DNA of 63,565 nt from JBCBSZ01 sp039185015 (GTDB lineage Bacteria > Actinomycetota > Acidimicrobiia > Acidimicrobiales > Poriferisodalaceae): NCBI GenBank assembly GCA_039185015.1, contig JBCDAU010000033.1, positions 1 to 63,565 of the forward strand, written 5' to 3'. The notes below the pieces were generated by a model. That model did no database searches. It worked only from the letters and a program-made list of their open reading frames with translations, and was not told the DNA's origin. Below, piece after piece: positions 1 through 8,113 of the stretch. The first letter of the stretch is position 1. Each line of letters begins with the position of its first letter. Position numbers and translations under genes: made by a program.

Positions 1-1
1 C

Positions 2-586
2 GGCCAGGTCGTTCTCGAGCTCCCTGCGCTCGATGAACTGGCGAGCGTGACGATCGTTGCGGGCGGTCCGGACGGATCGGTGGCATGGACGGCCACCGCC
101 GGAGCTGGCGACTCCGTGCTGCTCCCCGGCTCGGACATACCAGCCAAGCCCCTGGTGATCGTGGGGCACGATAGCGATGGCCGCACGCTCGCCGTCTGGG
201 GTGAGGTCGATCCGGTCTCGGCGACGGCACCGGCCGAGCCCGCGTCTCGCGAGCTGGTGCGCTCGACCGACTTCGCCGAGATCTACGCCGAGACGGACCC
301 AGACGGTGACGTGTGCCTGGTCGTCGTCTACTCCGCGGACTCGGAGGCTTCGACCTGCGCTCCTCGCGACCTCGTGGCCGAGGAGGGGCTCTCCCTGGTC
401 GGCCGCGACCGCGAGGACGACCCGTTCGAGGTCATCGTGCTGGTTCCGGACGGCGTCACACAGGTCCTGGCGGGCTCCACTGAGCTGCCGATCGTCGACG
501 GCGTCGTCGCCGAGCGCCTCGACATCGATGTGCTGGAGCTCACGATCTCCACATCGCGCGGATCGATGACGCGCTCGTTCCCGTAG
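2..586 (+). CDS. Hypothetical protein, 5' end cut by window edge
   Basis: The reading frame is open from base 2 with no start codon that must be used before the window begins, so this is probably the C-terminal part of a longer protein; an internal GTG at 47 would give 179 residues. The visible part is acidic, rich in short beta-strand-like stretches and free of membrane segments, and has two cysteines about 15 residues apart near the middle. I do not recognise the family. The end (TAG) and the absence of overlap with the next gene are clear. A secreted or cell-surface beta domain is possible but only a guess. Confidence 0.6.
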   Translation, partial: GQVVLELPALDELASVTIVAGGPDGSVAWTATAGAGDSVLLPGSDIPAKPLVIVGHDSDGRTLAVWGEVDPVSATAPAEPASRELVRSTDFAEIYAETDPDGDVCLVVVYSADSEASTCAPRDLVAEEGLSLVGRDREDDPFEVIVLVPDGVTQVLAGSTELPIVDGVVAERLDIDVLELTISTSRGSMTRSFP

Positions 587-612
587 CGTGCCGTGAGTCC
601 GACGAGCATGAG

Positions 613-1215
613 GTGTCGGCGGTGGGGACACGACGATCGAGGCGGGTGGCGGACCTTCGCTTCCTCGCGCAGCCGTGGCGGTTCGACTTCGAGTACTCCC
701 GAGCGTGGATCGAGCTGAGCTTCCCGCTCTACGGCGTCGATCTGCCGAGCTGGTCGCGAAGGCGGATGGGCGGCAAGGGTCGTGGAGGCCGAGTCCCGCG
801 TCGTCCACTGCGGTGGCTGCCGCCTGCGTTCTGGACTCGGCTCCTGCACCTCGGCGTCGTCGTCTCCGGCGAGACGTGGGAGATCGAGGTCGACTCCGGC
901 ATCGGCGGACCAGCGACGCAGTGGGACCTCCACGCCGGCCGGTGCGCATACCCGGATGACCACCGCCTCGACGACGTCGTCCCGTGGAGCTCGGTGCTCG
1001 CGGTCGACGGACAGCCGGTGAGCTTCGAAGGCGCTCGCCTCGACGACGTGTGGTCCGGCGGCGCCCAGGTCGGCTCGGGCAACGTGACGGTGCGGGGGTC
1101 AGGGGTAGAACCCGCCGACGTCGCGCTCGCCGAGATCGTCGATCCGGCGCCGTACCTCGCAGGACAACGGAGCTACCTGCGAGGTGACGGGGACGGCCCG
1201 GCGCATGGGTCATGA
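613..1215 (+). CDS. Hypothetical protein
   Basis: A 200-residue open frame begins at a GTG, 27 bases after the preceding gene. The middle carries a basic, proline- and arginine-rich patch, and the last 100 residues look like a compact globular domain rich in Trp, Asp and Gly. There is no signal peptide or membrane span. The family is not recognised. Overlapping frames on both strands are also open here, as usual in high-GC DNA; I prefer this one because it fills the gap between two same-strand genes and has ordinary amino-acid composition. The start is uncertain. Confidence 0.5.
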   Translation: MSAVGTRRSRRVADLRFLAQPWRFDFEYSRAWIELSFPLYGVDLPSWSRRRMGGKGRGGRVPRRPLRWLPPAFWTRLLHLGVVVSGETWEIEVDSGIGGPATQWDLHAGRCAYPDDHRLDDVVPWSSVLAVDGQPVSFEGARLDDVWSGGAQVGSGNVTVRGSGVEPADVALAEIVDPAPYLAGQRSYLRGDGDGPAHGS

Positions 1216-1249
1216 GCCACAGCGTGTCGGGCATGACGTCGGTCCGTCG

Positions 1250-1681
1250 GTGACGTTCGTGCGGATACAGGCCGTGCAGGCCAGCTCGTCAGGACGGTTT
1301 CCCGGGGTCTTCGCGCTCGTGAACGGGCTCGGTTTCGCTGGGCAGCTCGATGCCCACGAGCGGGCGTGGTGGCGAAGTCAGAACCGATGGCTCGAGGACC
1401 ACTTCCCGAATCCGGCGGACTCTTCGCCCGAGGTCTTCGACCGCCAACGGCATCCGTGGACCAGCAGCTGGTTCCGAGCCGAGGCCCACGATTTCATCGA
1501 CGCGACCCGCGGCTATCTCGAGATCCTCGACGCCCACGGCGTCGGCTGGGTCGAGCTCGGCAGCGACGGACCCGGGCCGATCCTGTACGAGGACCGATAT
1601 CAGGTCGTGGTGGCGGCACGCCACGACCCGGCGGCCCTCCCACGTGAAGTCTGGAGACGGAGACGGTCGGCGCCGAGCTGA
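1250..1681 (+). CDS. Hypothetical protein, probable uncharacterised actinobacterial family
   Basis: From the GTG at 1250 the protein is 143 residues and begins VTFVRIQAVQ. It contains the Trp-rich stretch ERAWWRSQNRWLEDHFPNP and further on HPWTSSWFRAEA, a composition typical of a small soluble domain. An upstream start at 1184 would overlap the preceding gene by 32 bases and adds a low-complexity N-terminus, so I chose 1250. I believe short proteins with this Trp pattern recur in actinobacteria, but I cannot assign a function. It ends 40 bases before the 3' end of the convergent EamA transporter gene. Confidence 0.55.
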   Translation: MTFVRIQAVQASSSGRFPGVFALVNGLGFAGQLDAHERAWWRSQNRWLEDHFPNPADSSPEVFDRQRHPWTSSWFRAEAHDFIDATRGYLEILDAHGVGWVELGSDGPGPILYEDRYQVVVAARHDPAALPREVWRRRRSAPS

Positions 1682-1720
1682 GCAGCCGTGCCTGGCCCCG
1701 AATTCCCGCTCCTCGAGGTG

Positions 1721-2677
1721 TCAGCGAGTCGGATGGTGCGCGGGCAGGGCCGATGAGCGCTTCGGACGGGCGAGGACGGATCGGCCGAGGCGAGGCTGAC
1801 GGCCAGATCGCATCGAGCCGATCGTCGCGGCGTAGCCGATCGCTCCGATGGTGGTGGCGAAGCCGAGGACCTGAATGGCGGTGAGATCTTCGCCGAGCAG
1901 CAGCCAACCGAGGGCGGCGCCGGTGCACGGAGCTGCGAGGCCGAGCACCGGTGGTGCCTGGGTCGGGAGCCGGCTGATGCCGGTGAACCAGATCACGAAC
2001 GCGGCACCGGTGGCGATCACGCTCAGGTAGGCGAAGCCGAGCGCGTTCACCGGCGAGATGGTGGGTGGCGGACCTTCGGCCAGCAGCGAGATCGGTGCGA
2101 GCGCGACGGCAGCGATGAGCATCTGGAACCCGGTGGAGACGATCTGGTCCGGGAAGCTCGGGAGCCGTTTGGTGGCAACGACCCCGGCGGAGAACGAGAC
2201 GTTCGCGCCGAGTGCTGCGAGCAGGCCGACGGAGTCGATCGAGGCGCCGGGTCGGATCACGACCATCGCGACCCCGAATGCCGCGACGAGGCCAACGGCG
2301 ACGTCGAGGCCGCGCATCGCGCGTCCGACGACGATCCAGGTGATCACCCCGACGAGGAGCGGCTGGATGCCGCCGACGGACGCAGCGACGCCGCCGGGCA
2401 GCCGGTAGATCGCGACGATCAGCAACGGGAAGAACGCTCCGAAATTGCACATCGCCAGAACCACGAGCCGTCGCCACTGTGAACGGTCCGGGAGCCACTG
2501 CGACCGCCACCAACCGACCCCCACCAACAGCAGTCCGGCGGGCACGGTGCGCATGAGCGCGACGAACAACGGCCGGTCAGCCGGGAGGAGCTCGGTGATC
2601 GCGACGTAGGTCGTGCCCCACGAGATCGGAGCGAGCAACGTCGCCAACGCCACCCGGATCCCGGTCTGTGACTCCAC
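1721..2677 (-). CDS. EamA-family (DMT superfamily) transporter
   Basis: A 318-residue integral membrane protein with about ten hydrophobic segments in two similar halves, as in the drug/metabolite transporter superfamily with paired EamA domains. The N-terminal half begins with SWGTTYVAI, a common EamA opening, and the second half with SFSAGVVATKRL. Such proteins export small metabolites or amino acids across the inner membrane; the substrate cannot be read here. The start is GTG at 2677, very close to a promoter-like TTGACG and AAGATA pair, so the message may be leaderless. It is divergent from a MarR regulator, which is the probable repressor. The C-terminus is an arginine-rich tail of about 30 residues. 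Confidence 0.85.
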   Translation of the reverse strand: MESQTGIRVALATLLAPISWGTTYVAITELLPADRPLFVALMRTVPAGLLLVGVGWWRSQWLPDRSQWRRLVVLAMCNFGAFFPLLIVAIYRLPGGVAASVGGIQPLLVGVITWIVVGRAMRGLDVAVGLVAAFGVAMVVIRPGASIDSVGLLAALGANVSFSAGVVATKRLPSFPDQIVSTGFQMLIAAVALAPISLLAEGPPPTISPVNALGFAYLSVIATGAAFVIWFTGISRLPTQAPPVLGLAAPCTGAALGWLLLGEDLTAIQVLGFATTIGAIGYAATIGSMRSGRQPRLGRSVLARPKRSSALPAHHPTR

Positions 2678-2683
2678 ATTCAG

Positions 2684-2713
2684 TATCTTAATGTCAAGCT
2701 ATTGGACGTCAAG
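2684..2713. promoter_or_regulatory. Probable MarR operator in the EamA/marR divergent region
   Basis: An imperfect 18-bp palindrome, TATCTTAATGTCAAGCTA (2684-2701), matches its own reverse complement at 12 of 18 positions and resembles the TATCTTGA/TCAAGATA layout of many MarR-type operators. A second half-site, ACGTCAAG (2706-2713), repeats the right arm ATGTCAAG (2691-2698) 15 bp away. On the minus strand TTGACG (2712-2707) and AAGATA (2689-2684) are 17 bp apart and would serve as -35/-10 for the transporter, so a bound repressor would cover that promoter. Assignment to this MarR protein is inferred from position. Confidence 0.55.
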
Positions 2714-2735
2714 ACGGCAGAGCTACCGTGGCGGG

Positions 2736-3242
2736 ATGCCGTCCGACAGCGTCGACGTGATCATCCAGCAGTGGCACGACACCGATCCGACCCTCGATGT
2801 CTCGGCCATGGCGATCATCGGGCGGATCTCGCGTCTGTCGCGCGTGCTCGACCGGCGCCTCGGCGAGAACTTCGCCCGACACGGCATCGACGACTGGATG
2901 TACGACGTCCTCGCGACGATCTACCGGAGCGGCGAGCCTGGGGAGCTGTCGCCGACCGAGCTCGTCGAGCACACCATGGTCACCACCGGCGCCATGACCA
3001 ACCGGATCGACCGCCTCGCCGAACGAGGACTCGTCACCCGCAGGCACGACGCCAGCGATCGCCGGCGAGTCGTGGTCGCCCTCACCGACGACGGCCGCGA
3101 GCTGGTCGAACGCATCGCCCCCGACCACTACCGGTACGAAGACGGCCTCCTCGACACGCTGAGCGAGACCCAGCGTGCCCAACTGGTCAGGAGCCTGCGC
3201 GCGCTCCTGGTGGGCCTCGGCGACACCCCGCCCGATCGGTGA
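2736..3242 (+). CDS. MarR-family transcriptional regulator
   Basis: A 168-residue winged-helix protein starting at ATG 2736. The MarR core is visible: a helical N-terminus (IGRISRLSRVLDRRL), recognition region TELVEHTMVTTGAMTNRIDR, then the wing RHDASDRRRVVVALTDDGREL, a hallmark of the family, and a C-terminal dimerisation helix. It should bind DNA as a dimer and release it on binding a small phenolic or lipophilic ligand. It is transcribed away from the EamA transporter across a 58-bp gap containing a MarR-like palindrome, the standard arrangement for a repressor controlling itself and an exporter. Confidence 0.88.
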   Translation: MPSDSVDVIIQQWHDTDPTLDVSAMAIIGRISRLSRVLDRRLGENFARHGIDDWMYDVLATIYRSGEPGELSPTELVEHTMVTTGAMTNRIDRLAERGLVTRRHDASDRRRVVVALTDDGRELVERIAPDHYRYEDGLLDTLSETQRAQLVRSLRALLVGLGDTPPDR

Positions 3243-3390
3243 TGACGACCCGAGGTCGGAGCGGCTGACGAGTCGATCGCACACGTCCGCCGTCAACAGC
3301 CCGGAAGGGCCGCCGCAACGATGCATGGCGTGCTTCGGCCGCGTCGGACCCGGCGGGGGCAGGCTGAGCGGTCGGGCACTGGCGTGAAGA

Positions 3391-3416
3391 GTGACGATTA
3401 GAGGGCTGAACGTCAC
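3391..3416. promoter_or_regulatory. GTGAC-N16-GTCAC inverted repeat downstream of tetR
   Basis: The arms GTGACG (3391) and CGTCAC (3411) form a 26-bp inverted repeat with exactly the arm spacing of two sites in the tetR/SDR promoter region (4020-4045 and 4060-4085). It lies between the 3' ends of marR and tetR, not in front of a gene. It could be an auxiliary operator for the same TetR protein. The right arm overlaps a 19-bp palindrome at the tetR stop codon. Confidence 0.4.
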
Positions 3417-3430
3417 CCTGTCAGGGTGAC
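3412..3430. terminator. Short palindrome at the tetR stop codon, possible terminator
   Basis: GTCACCCTG and CAGGGTGAC form a perfect 9-bp inverted repeat around a single T and include the tetR stop codon. It sits between the convergent ends of marR and tetR, where a bidirectional terminator would be expected, but there is no T-run on either side and the loop would need opening of the central pairs. It may instead be a protein-binding site sharing the GTCAC arm of the adjacent repeat. Confidence 0.35.
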
Positions 3431-4008
3431 GTGCTCTCCTGCAGCAGAGCTGCCGCGGCCAGAGCGAGGGCGGTCAGTCGCTCTCGGTATGCCTCCGGGG
3501 TGGGGTGGTCTCCCTTGAGGCCGGCGGGCGACAACGTGAGCAGCTCGATGATGCGTCCGGCCCTGATCGGCTCCGTGCCAGCGGCGGCGAGCAGGAAGAT
3601 GCGCAGCCCCTCGTGCGCTCGTTCGGCCGCGGCGACCGCGACGTCTGCGGCGAACTCCTGACGACCTTCCATCAGCTCGTCGCCGAACGGCGTTGAGGCC
3701 GTCCCTTCGTATCCATCGCCGTACGCACGTTGCAGGAAGCCCTCCAGCCGCTGGGCGGTGGTGCCGTCGGCGTGAAGCGCCGCCAGGGCGGCGTCGGTAG
3801 CGTCGTTGAGGATGGCGTCGAAGGCGGCGCGGAACACGTCGGATCGGTTGCGGAAGTAGCGGTACAGAGCTGCGCGCGAGAGTCCGGCCGCGCCGGCGAG
3901 ATCGGCCATCGAGGTCCGCCGGAATCCCTGGGCCGCGAACACGGGAATCGCCGCACGTCGGATCTCGTCGGCGCGCCCACCCGCCTGGCTCCCGCTGCCC
4001 TCGGTCAT
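3421..4008 (-). CDS. TetR/AcrR-family transcriptional regulator
   Basis: A 195-residue protein with the TetR N-terminal DNA-binding domain at about residues 15-60: RRAAIPVFAAQGFRRTSMADL followed by AAGLSRAALYRYFRNRSD, the canonical helix-turn-helix. The remaining all-helical part is the dimer and ligand domain, too variable to name an inducer. The gene is divergent from two SDR genes and an MFS exporter, the usual set-up for a repressor of a small detoxification or metabolite-export operon. Three GTGAC/GTCAC repeats of identical geometry occur around this gene, two of them in the shared promoter region. Confidence 0.88.
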   Translation of the reverse strand: MTEGSGSQAGGRADEIRRAAIPVFAAQGFRRTSMADLAGAAGLSRAALYRYFRNRSDVFRAAFDAILNDATDAALAALHADGTTAQRLEGFLQRAYGDGYEGTASTPFGDELMEGRQEFAADVAVAAAERAHEGLRIFLLAAAGTEPIRAGRIIELLTLSPAGLKGDHPTPEAYRERLTALALAAAALLQESTSP

Positions 4009-4019
4009 CGGTGTTCAGG

Positions 4020-4085
4020 TTGACAGATCGGGCCTGGAGTGTCACTCTCATCCGGCGAGGTGACATTCTTGGGCCGAAACGTCAC
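4020..4085. promoter_or_regulatory. Two tandem TetR-type operator candidates in the tetR/SDR divergent region
   Basis: Site A is TTGAC-N16-GTCAC at 4020-4045; site B is GTGAC-N16-GTCAC at 4060-4085. B has longer arms, CGAGGTGAC (4056-4064) and GTCACCTCG (4081-4089). Both are 26 bp long and start 40 bp apart, close to four helical turns, so two dimers could sit on the same face. They fill the 110-bp gap between the divergent tetR and SDR starts. The spacing is seen directly; TetR binding is inferred. Confidence 0.5.
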
Positions 4086-4118
4086 CTCGGGACGCCGATC
4101 TCGGATGGATGGACACCC

Positions 4119-4940
4119 GTGACGACCACCCCCACACTTGCTGGCCGCACGGCGTGCGTCACCGGTGCGTCGAGCGGCATGGGCCGGTCGATCGCCGAAC
4201 ACCTCGGTGCGCTGGGCGTTCACGTGTTCCTCGCGGGACGGACCACCGACGAGATGGTGGCGTCGGCAGGCCGCATCGCCTCGGCAGGTGGTCGAGCCGA
4301 GGTCGACACCTTCGATCTCACCGACCTGGATCGGCTACGGGCGTGGATCGACGGCGCCGCGACGTCGACGGGGCGACTCGACGTGCTCGTCAACAGCGCC
4401 GGCTTCGGCGACTTCGGCAGCATCGTCGGCGGCGACCCGCAGGTGTGGAGGGGCATGCTCGAGGTCAACGTGCTCGCCGTTGCCGTGGGCTGCCAGGCCG
4501 CGGTCGGAGCGATGCGGCGGACCGGTTCGCACGGCAACATCATCAACGTCTCGTCGACAGCGACGCTGCGGCGCGACTCGGGCTTCTACGGGGCCACGAA
4601 GTATGCGGTCAACTGCATCAACTCGACCCTGCGCCAGGAGCTCGAGGACGACACCATCCGCGTGACCGCGCTGATCCCCGGCGTCTTCGCCTCCAACTTC
4701 AGCCGGCACGGCGACCCTTCGAGGATCGTTGCTCGCGCCGACGCTGCCGGACTCACGGACCTGCGACTCGACGACTCCTTTCGGCTGACCCCCGATCAGA
4801 TCGTCCGGATCCAGGCCGCCCTCCCCACGACGTTGGGCGACACCACCCACATCGCTCGCGCCGTTGAGTACGTCGTCAGCCTGCCCATCGAGCTCAACGT
4901 CGAAGAGCTCGTCATCCGTCCCCAGAAGAGCCTGTTCTGA
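4119..4940 (+). CDS. Short-chain dehydrogenase/reductase (SDR)
   Basis: From GTG 4119 the protein is 273 residues, the normal classical SDR length. The Rossmann glycine motif TGASSGMG is at 15-22, NSAG at 92-95, the catalytic Ser in INVSS near 146, and the YxxxK pair as Tyr157 and Lys161 (YGATK). It should catalyse NAD(P)-dependent oxidation or reduction of a hydroxyl or keto group; the substrate is unknown. An earlier in-frame ATG at 4011 would run through the operator sites, so 4119 is preferred. It is the first gene after the tetR promoter region, with a second SDR 39 bp downstream. Confidence 0.88.
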   Translation: MTTTPTLAGRTACVTGASSGMGRSIAEHLGALGVHVFLAGRTTDEMVASAGRIASAGGRAEVDTFDLTDLDRLRAWIDGAATSTGRLDVLVNSAGFGDFGSIVGGDPQVWRGMLEVNVLAVAVGCQAAVGAMRRTGSHGNIINVSSTATLRRDSGFYGATKYAVNCINSTLRQELEDDTIRVTALIPGVFASNFSRHGDPSRIVARADAAGLTDLRLDDSFRLTPDQIVRIQAALPTTLGDTTHIARAVEYVVSLPIELNVEELVIRPQKSLF

Positions 4941-4979
4941 GCCGGCGTCATCGCTCGGTTCACCACCCGAAAGGACACC

Positions 4980-5795
4980 GTGGCATCAACTGTCTTCGTC
5001 ACCGGAGCGAGCTCTGGGATCGGCAAGGCCACCGTCGCTCGATTCGCCGAAGCGGACTGGAACGTCGTGGCCACGATGCGTGAGCCGGAGGACGGCGACG
5101 ACCTCGCCGAGCGGGCTGACACCCTCGTCGCTCGACTCGACCTGCTCGATTCGGACTCGATCACGTCGGCGGTGGAGGCGGCGCTCGAACGTTTCGGCTC
5201 GATCGACGTGCTCGTCAACAACGCTGGGTACGGCGCATACGGGCCCCTCGAGGCGACCCCGATGTCGGTGATGCGTCGGCAGTTCGACGTCAACGTGTTC
5301 GGTCTGGTGGAGACGATCCAGGCGGTCCTTCCCGGCATGCGGACCAGGAGGGGCGGCATGATCGTGAACGTCTCGTCCGTCGGCGGTCGCGCCGCCTACC
5401 CGCTCGGCACGCCGTACCACGGGTCGAAGTGGGCGGTCGAGGGACTCTCCGAGGCGCTGCACTTCGAGCTGGCAGCGTTCGGGATCGCCACGAAGATCAT
5501 CGAACCCGGTGGCGTCCGGACCGACTTCTCGGGCCGGTCCTTCGTGTTCACCCACGACCCGGAGCTCGCGGACTACCAGCCGCTCGTGGACGCGTTCCTC
5601 GCCGCCGGAGGCTCGCCGACGGGACTGATCGAGCCTGACGATGTCGCGGCGACGATCTGGTCGGCGGTCAACGACGGCACGTCACAGCTGCGCTACCAGG
5701 TCGGACCCGGAGCGCACGAGGTCCTCGGTCAGCGCTACTCGGCCGATCGCGACGAGGCCTTCGTCGCCGGTCTGCGCTCCAGTTTCGGGCTCTGA
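4980..5795 (+). CDS. Short-chain dehydrogenase/reductase (SDR), second copy
   Basis: A 271-residue classical SDR starting at GTG 4980 behind an AAGGA ribosome-binding site. Motifs: TGASSGIG at 8-15, NNAG at 80-83, Ser133 in NVSSVGG, Tyr146 and Lys150 in YHGSK. The C-terminal region is longer than in the minimal family and is close to the SDR subgroup of retinol-dehydrogenase-like or oxidoreductase proteins that open with VFVTGASSGIG. It belongs to the same putative operon as the preceding SDR but is clearly diverged from it, so this is not a recent duplication. Substrate unknown. Confidence 0.88.
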   Translation: MASTVFVTGASSGIGKATVARFAEADWNVVATMREPEDGDDLAERADTLVARLDLLDSDSITSAVEAALERFGSIDVLVNNAGYGAYGPLEATPMSVMRRQFDVNVFGLVETIQAVLPGMRTRRGGMIVNVSSVGGRAAYPLGTPYHGSKWAVEGLSEALHFELAAFGIATKIIEPGGVRTDFSGRSFVFTHDPELADYQPLVDAFLAAGGSPTGLIEPDDVAATIWSAVNDGTSQLRYQVGPGAHEVLGQRYSADRDEAFVAGLRSSFGL

Positions 5796-5802
5796 CGCAG
5801 CG

Positions 5803-6345
5803 ATGGAAACGAGGCCACCGAGCGTTGCCTGCCCCTTTCTCCGGATCATCGAGCCCGACACCACGACCGCGGGTTCCTTCGCGCGCGATTGCCGTCGACA
5901 CGGGATGGGCCGCTGGATGGCCCGCTTCGTCACCCTCCAGGTCACCTGGAAGCAGCAGGGCCTGCTCGCTGCGCTGTCGAACCGCGCCCCCGACGTCGAC
6001 CGTCTCGACGAGGTCCCCGGCATCTCCCACCTCGACCTGTACACGACCTTCCCCGCTGTGGTTCGCCGGGAGCTGGCAGGTCGGGAGGTGGACGGACGGG
6101 TGCGATTGCAGGATCTCGTCGCGATCAAGGAGTCGATCGCTGAGCACGCGGGCGTGACCGTCATCGATTCGAGTCGCATCGAGACCGCCTTGCTGTTCCT
6201 CATGGCGGGTGGCGATCTCGACACCGGTTTGGTCTCTGTCACTGACGTCCTACGCCTGCTGGACGGCGAAGCCATCGCTCCCGGTGCGACCGTGAACATG
6301 GCCAGGCTCGGCCGCGCCCGAAGGGCGACGGAATGGCAGCGCTGA
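5803..6345 (+). CDS. Hypothetical protein in the TetR/SDR operon
   Basis: A 180-residue protein starting at ATG 5803, only 7 bp after the second SDR and 15 bp before the MFS exporter, so almost certainly co-transcribed. It carries CPFLRIIEPDTTTAGSFARD near the N-terminus and WKQQGLLAALSNRAPDVDRL further on; the rest is helical and soluble. No catalytic motif is recognisable and I do not know the family. Its place between oxidoreductases and an exporter suggests an accessory role in the same pathway. Confidence 0.7.
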   Translation: METRPPSVACPFLRIIEPDTTTAGSFARDCRRHGMGRWMARFVTLQVTWKQQGLLAALSNRAPDVDRLDEVPGISHLDLYTTFPAVVRRELAGREVDGRVRLQDLVAIKESIAEHAGVTVIDSSRIETALLFLMAGGDLDTGLVSVTDVLRLLDGEAIAPGATVNMARLGRARRATEWQR

Positions 6346-6360
6346 CGGCGGCGGCACCAC

Positions 6361-7839
6361 GTGGAGCGCCGCGGCGTGCCTGACGCACCGGACGGCGACC
6401 CGGCGCGGACCGCACCTCAGCCGCAGGGCGATGACGGCCGGAAGTGGTTCGTCCTGGCCGCAGTCGGTTCCGGGATCTTCCTCAGCACACTCAGCGGCAG
6501 CATCGTCAACGTCGCCCTGCCGACCCTCGCCGCCGAGTTCGACGCCGAGTTCGAGATGGTCCAATGGGTGGTGATCGCGTTCCTGGTCACGACCGCCGCA
6601 CTGCTGATCTCGATGGGCCGCCTCGGCGACACGATCGGCAAGAAGCCCGTCTACCTGTCCGGACTCGGCATCTTCACATTCGGCTCGGTGCTCTGCGCAC
6701 TCGCTCCCTCACTGGGATGGCTCATCGCCTTCCGCATGGTCCAGGCCATCGGCGCCGCCATGACCCAGGCACTCGGTCTCGCGATCGCCACCGAGGCGTT
6801 CCCGTCGGAGCAGCGAGGGCTCGCCGTCGGGTACGCCGGGGGGCTGGTCTCGCTCGGCGTCGTGGCTGGACCGACGCTCGGGGGTGCGCTCCTCGGCTCG
6901 CTGACGTGGCGATGGATCTTCGCGATCAACGTGCCGATCGGCCTCGTCGCCGTAGTGCTGGTGTTCCGATTCGTCCCGAACCGTCGGCCAGCACACCGCA
7001 CGCCGTTCGACGGGCGCGGCGCGGCCCTGTTGGTCGTCGCCCTGACGGCTCCGCTGCTCGCGCTGACCCGGGGGCAGGCGCAGGGATTCGCCGAGCCGAT
7101 CGTCCTCTCGCTCCTCGTCGCGGGGATCGCAGCGTCGGCCGCATTCGTGGTCGTCGAGCTCCGCAGCCCACACCCGCTCCTGAGCCTCGAGCTCTTTCGG
7201 GACCCGACGTTCTCTTCTGGGCTCATCAGCGGGCTCTTCGTCTTCGCTGCCCTCGGCGGAGTGCTGCTCCTGTTGCCGTTCTACCTGGAGGACATGCTCG
7301 GCTACTCCACCGTCGAAGTCGGGCTGCTGATCGGGCTCGTTCCCGTCCTGTTGGCGGTCATCGCACCGGTCGCCGGCGCCGCGTCGGACCGCTGGGGCAC
7401 GGCACCGCTCACCGTCGGTGGCCTCGTGGTGATGATGGCCGGGCTGATCATCATGGGGCGCCTCACCATTGACACGACGACCCTTGGATTCGTTCTGATC
7501 GTGCTGCCGTATGCCGCAGGGCTCGGGCTCTTCCAGTCCCCGAACAACAGCGCCATCCTCGGTGCCGTCGATCGCGACGCTCTCGGCTCGGCGTCCGGCC
7601 TGCTCTCGGTCACGCGAAACCTCGGCACGACGATCGGCACCGCCGTCGTCGGGGCGATCTGGACCGCCAGAGTCGCGGCGCGCGGCGACAGCCCCGCCGG
7701 CCAGGGCCCGACAGACGCCCCGCTCGGCGACCAGGTCGCCGGACTGCAGGACACACTCGTCATCGTGGCCCTTGCGCTCGCCCTGCCGATCGCCATCGCC
7801 CGAGCAGTCCGGCCACGATCCTCGTCGGGTCAGCGCTGA
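6361..7839 (+). CDS. MFS exporter, DHA2 (14-TM) type
   Basis: A 492-residue membrane protein with about 14 hydrophobic segments after a 28-residue soluble N-terminus. The segment LSGSIVNVALPTLAAEF and the loop GRLGDTIGKKPVYL (motif A) are typical of the DHA2 drug:H+ antiporter family, as is GVVAGPTLGGALLG (motif C of exporters) in the fifth segment. It should pump a small organic compound out of the cell using the proton gradient. It closes the operon started by the two SDR genes, and the divergent TetR protein is the likely repressor. The GTG start at 6361 is the first good one. Confidence 0.88.
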   Translation: MERRGVPDAPDGDPARTAPQPQGDDGRKWFVLAAVGSGIFLSTLSGSIVNVALPTLAAEFDAEFEMVQWVVIAFLVTTAALLISMGRLGDTIGKKPVYLSGLGIFTFGSVLCALAPSLGWLIAFRMVQAIGAAMTQALGLAIATEAFPSEQRGLAVGYAGGLVSLGVVAGPTLGGALLGSLTWRWIFAINVPIGLVAVVLVFRFVPNRRPAHRTPFDGRGAALLVVALTAPLLALTRGQAQGFAEPIVLSLLVAGIAASAAFVVVELRSPHPLLSLELFRDPTFSSGLISGLFVFAALGGVLLLLPFYLEDMLGYSTVEVGLLIGLVPVLLAVIAPVAGAASDRWGTAPLTVGGLVVMMAGLIIMGRLTIDTTTLGFVLIVLPYAAGLGLFQSPNNSAILGAVDRDALGSASGLLSVTRNLGTTIGTAVVGAIWTARVAARGDSPAGQGPTDAPLGDQVAGLQDTLVIVALALALPIAIARAVRPRSSSGQR

Positions 7840-8113
7840 GCCACCCGGCCGGCATCACCGATCGGGGCAGGATCTCGATGACCTCGAGCGCTCGAGGTCC
7901 TGACCCGGCTCGACGGCAGTTGGGAGACACTCCGAGGCCGGCACCGGCAGTTCAGGAAGGGATTCGACGAGTGCCGGCCAGGTGGTAGCGGTCGATGCAG
8001 ACGGGACTGCTGCGCATCGAGGGACACGGGTTGATCAGTGATCCGCCCCGGGGTCGCGCAGGCTCGAGCCCTTGAGAGCATGGGGCTGTGCCGGGGCAGT
8101 GACGATCGGAGGG
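7840..8113. other. Gene-free stretch
   Basis: I see no supportable gene, RNA or clear palindrome in these 274 bases. Open frames on both strands are arginine- and serine-rich shadows. It separates the MFS operon from a degraded gene. Confidence 0.5.

Noticed and set aside
1184..1249. Upstream start at 1184 for the third gene
   Set aside because: It overlaps the preceding gene and adds a low-complexity segment; GTG 1250 is more plausible.
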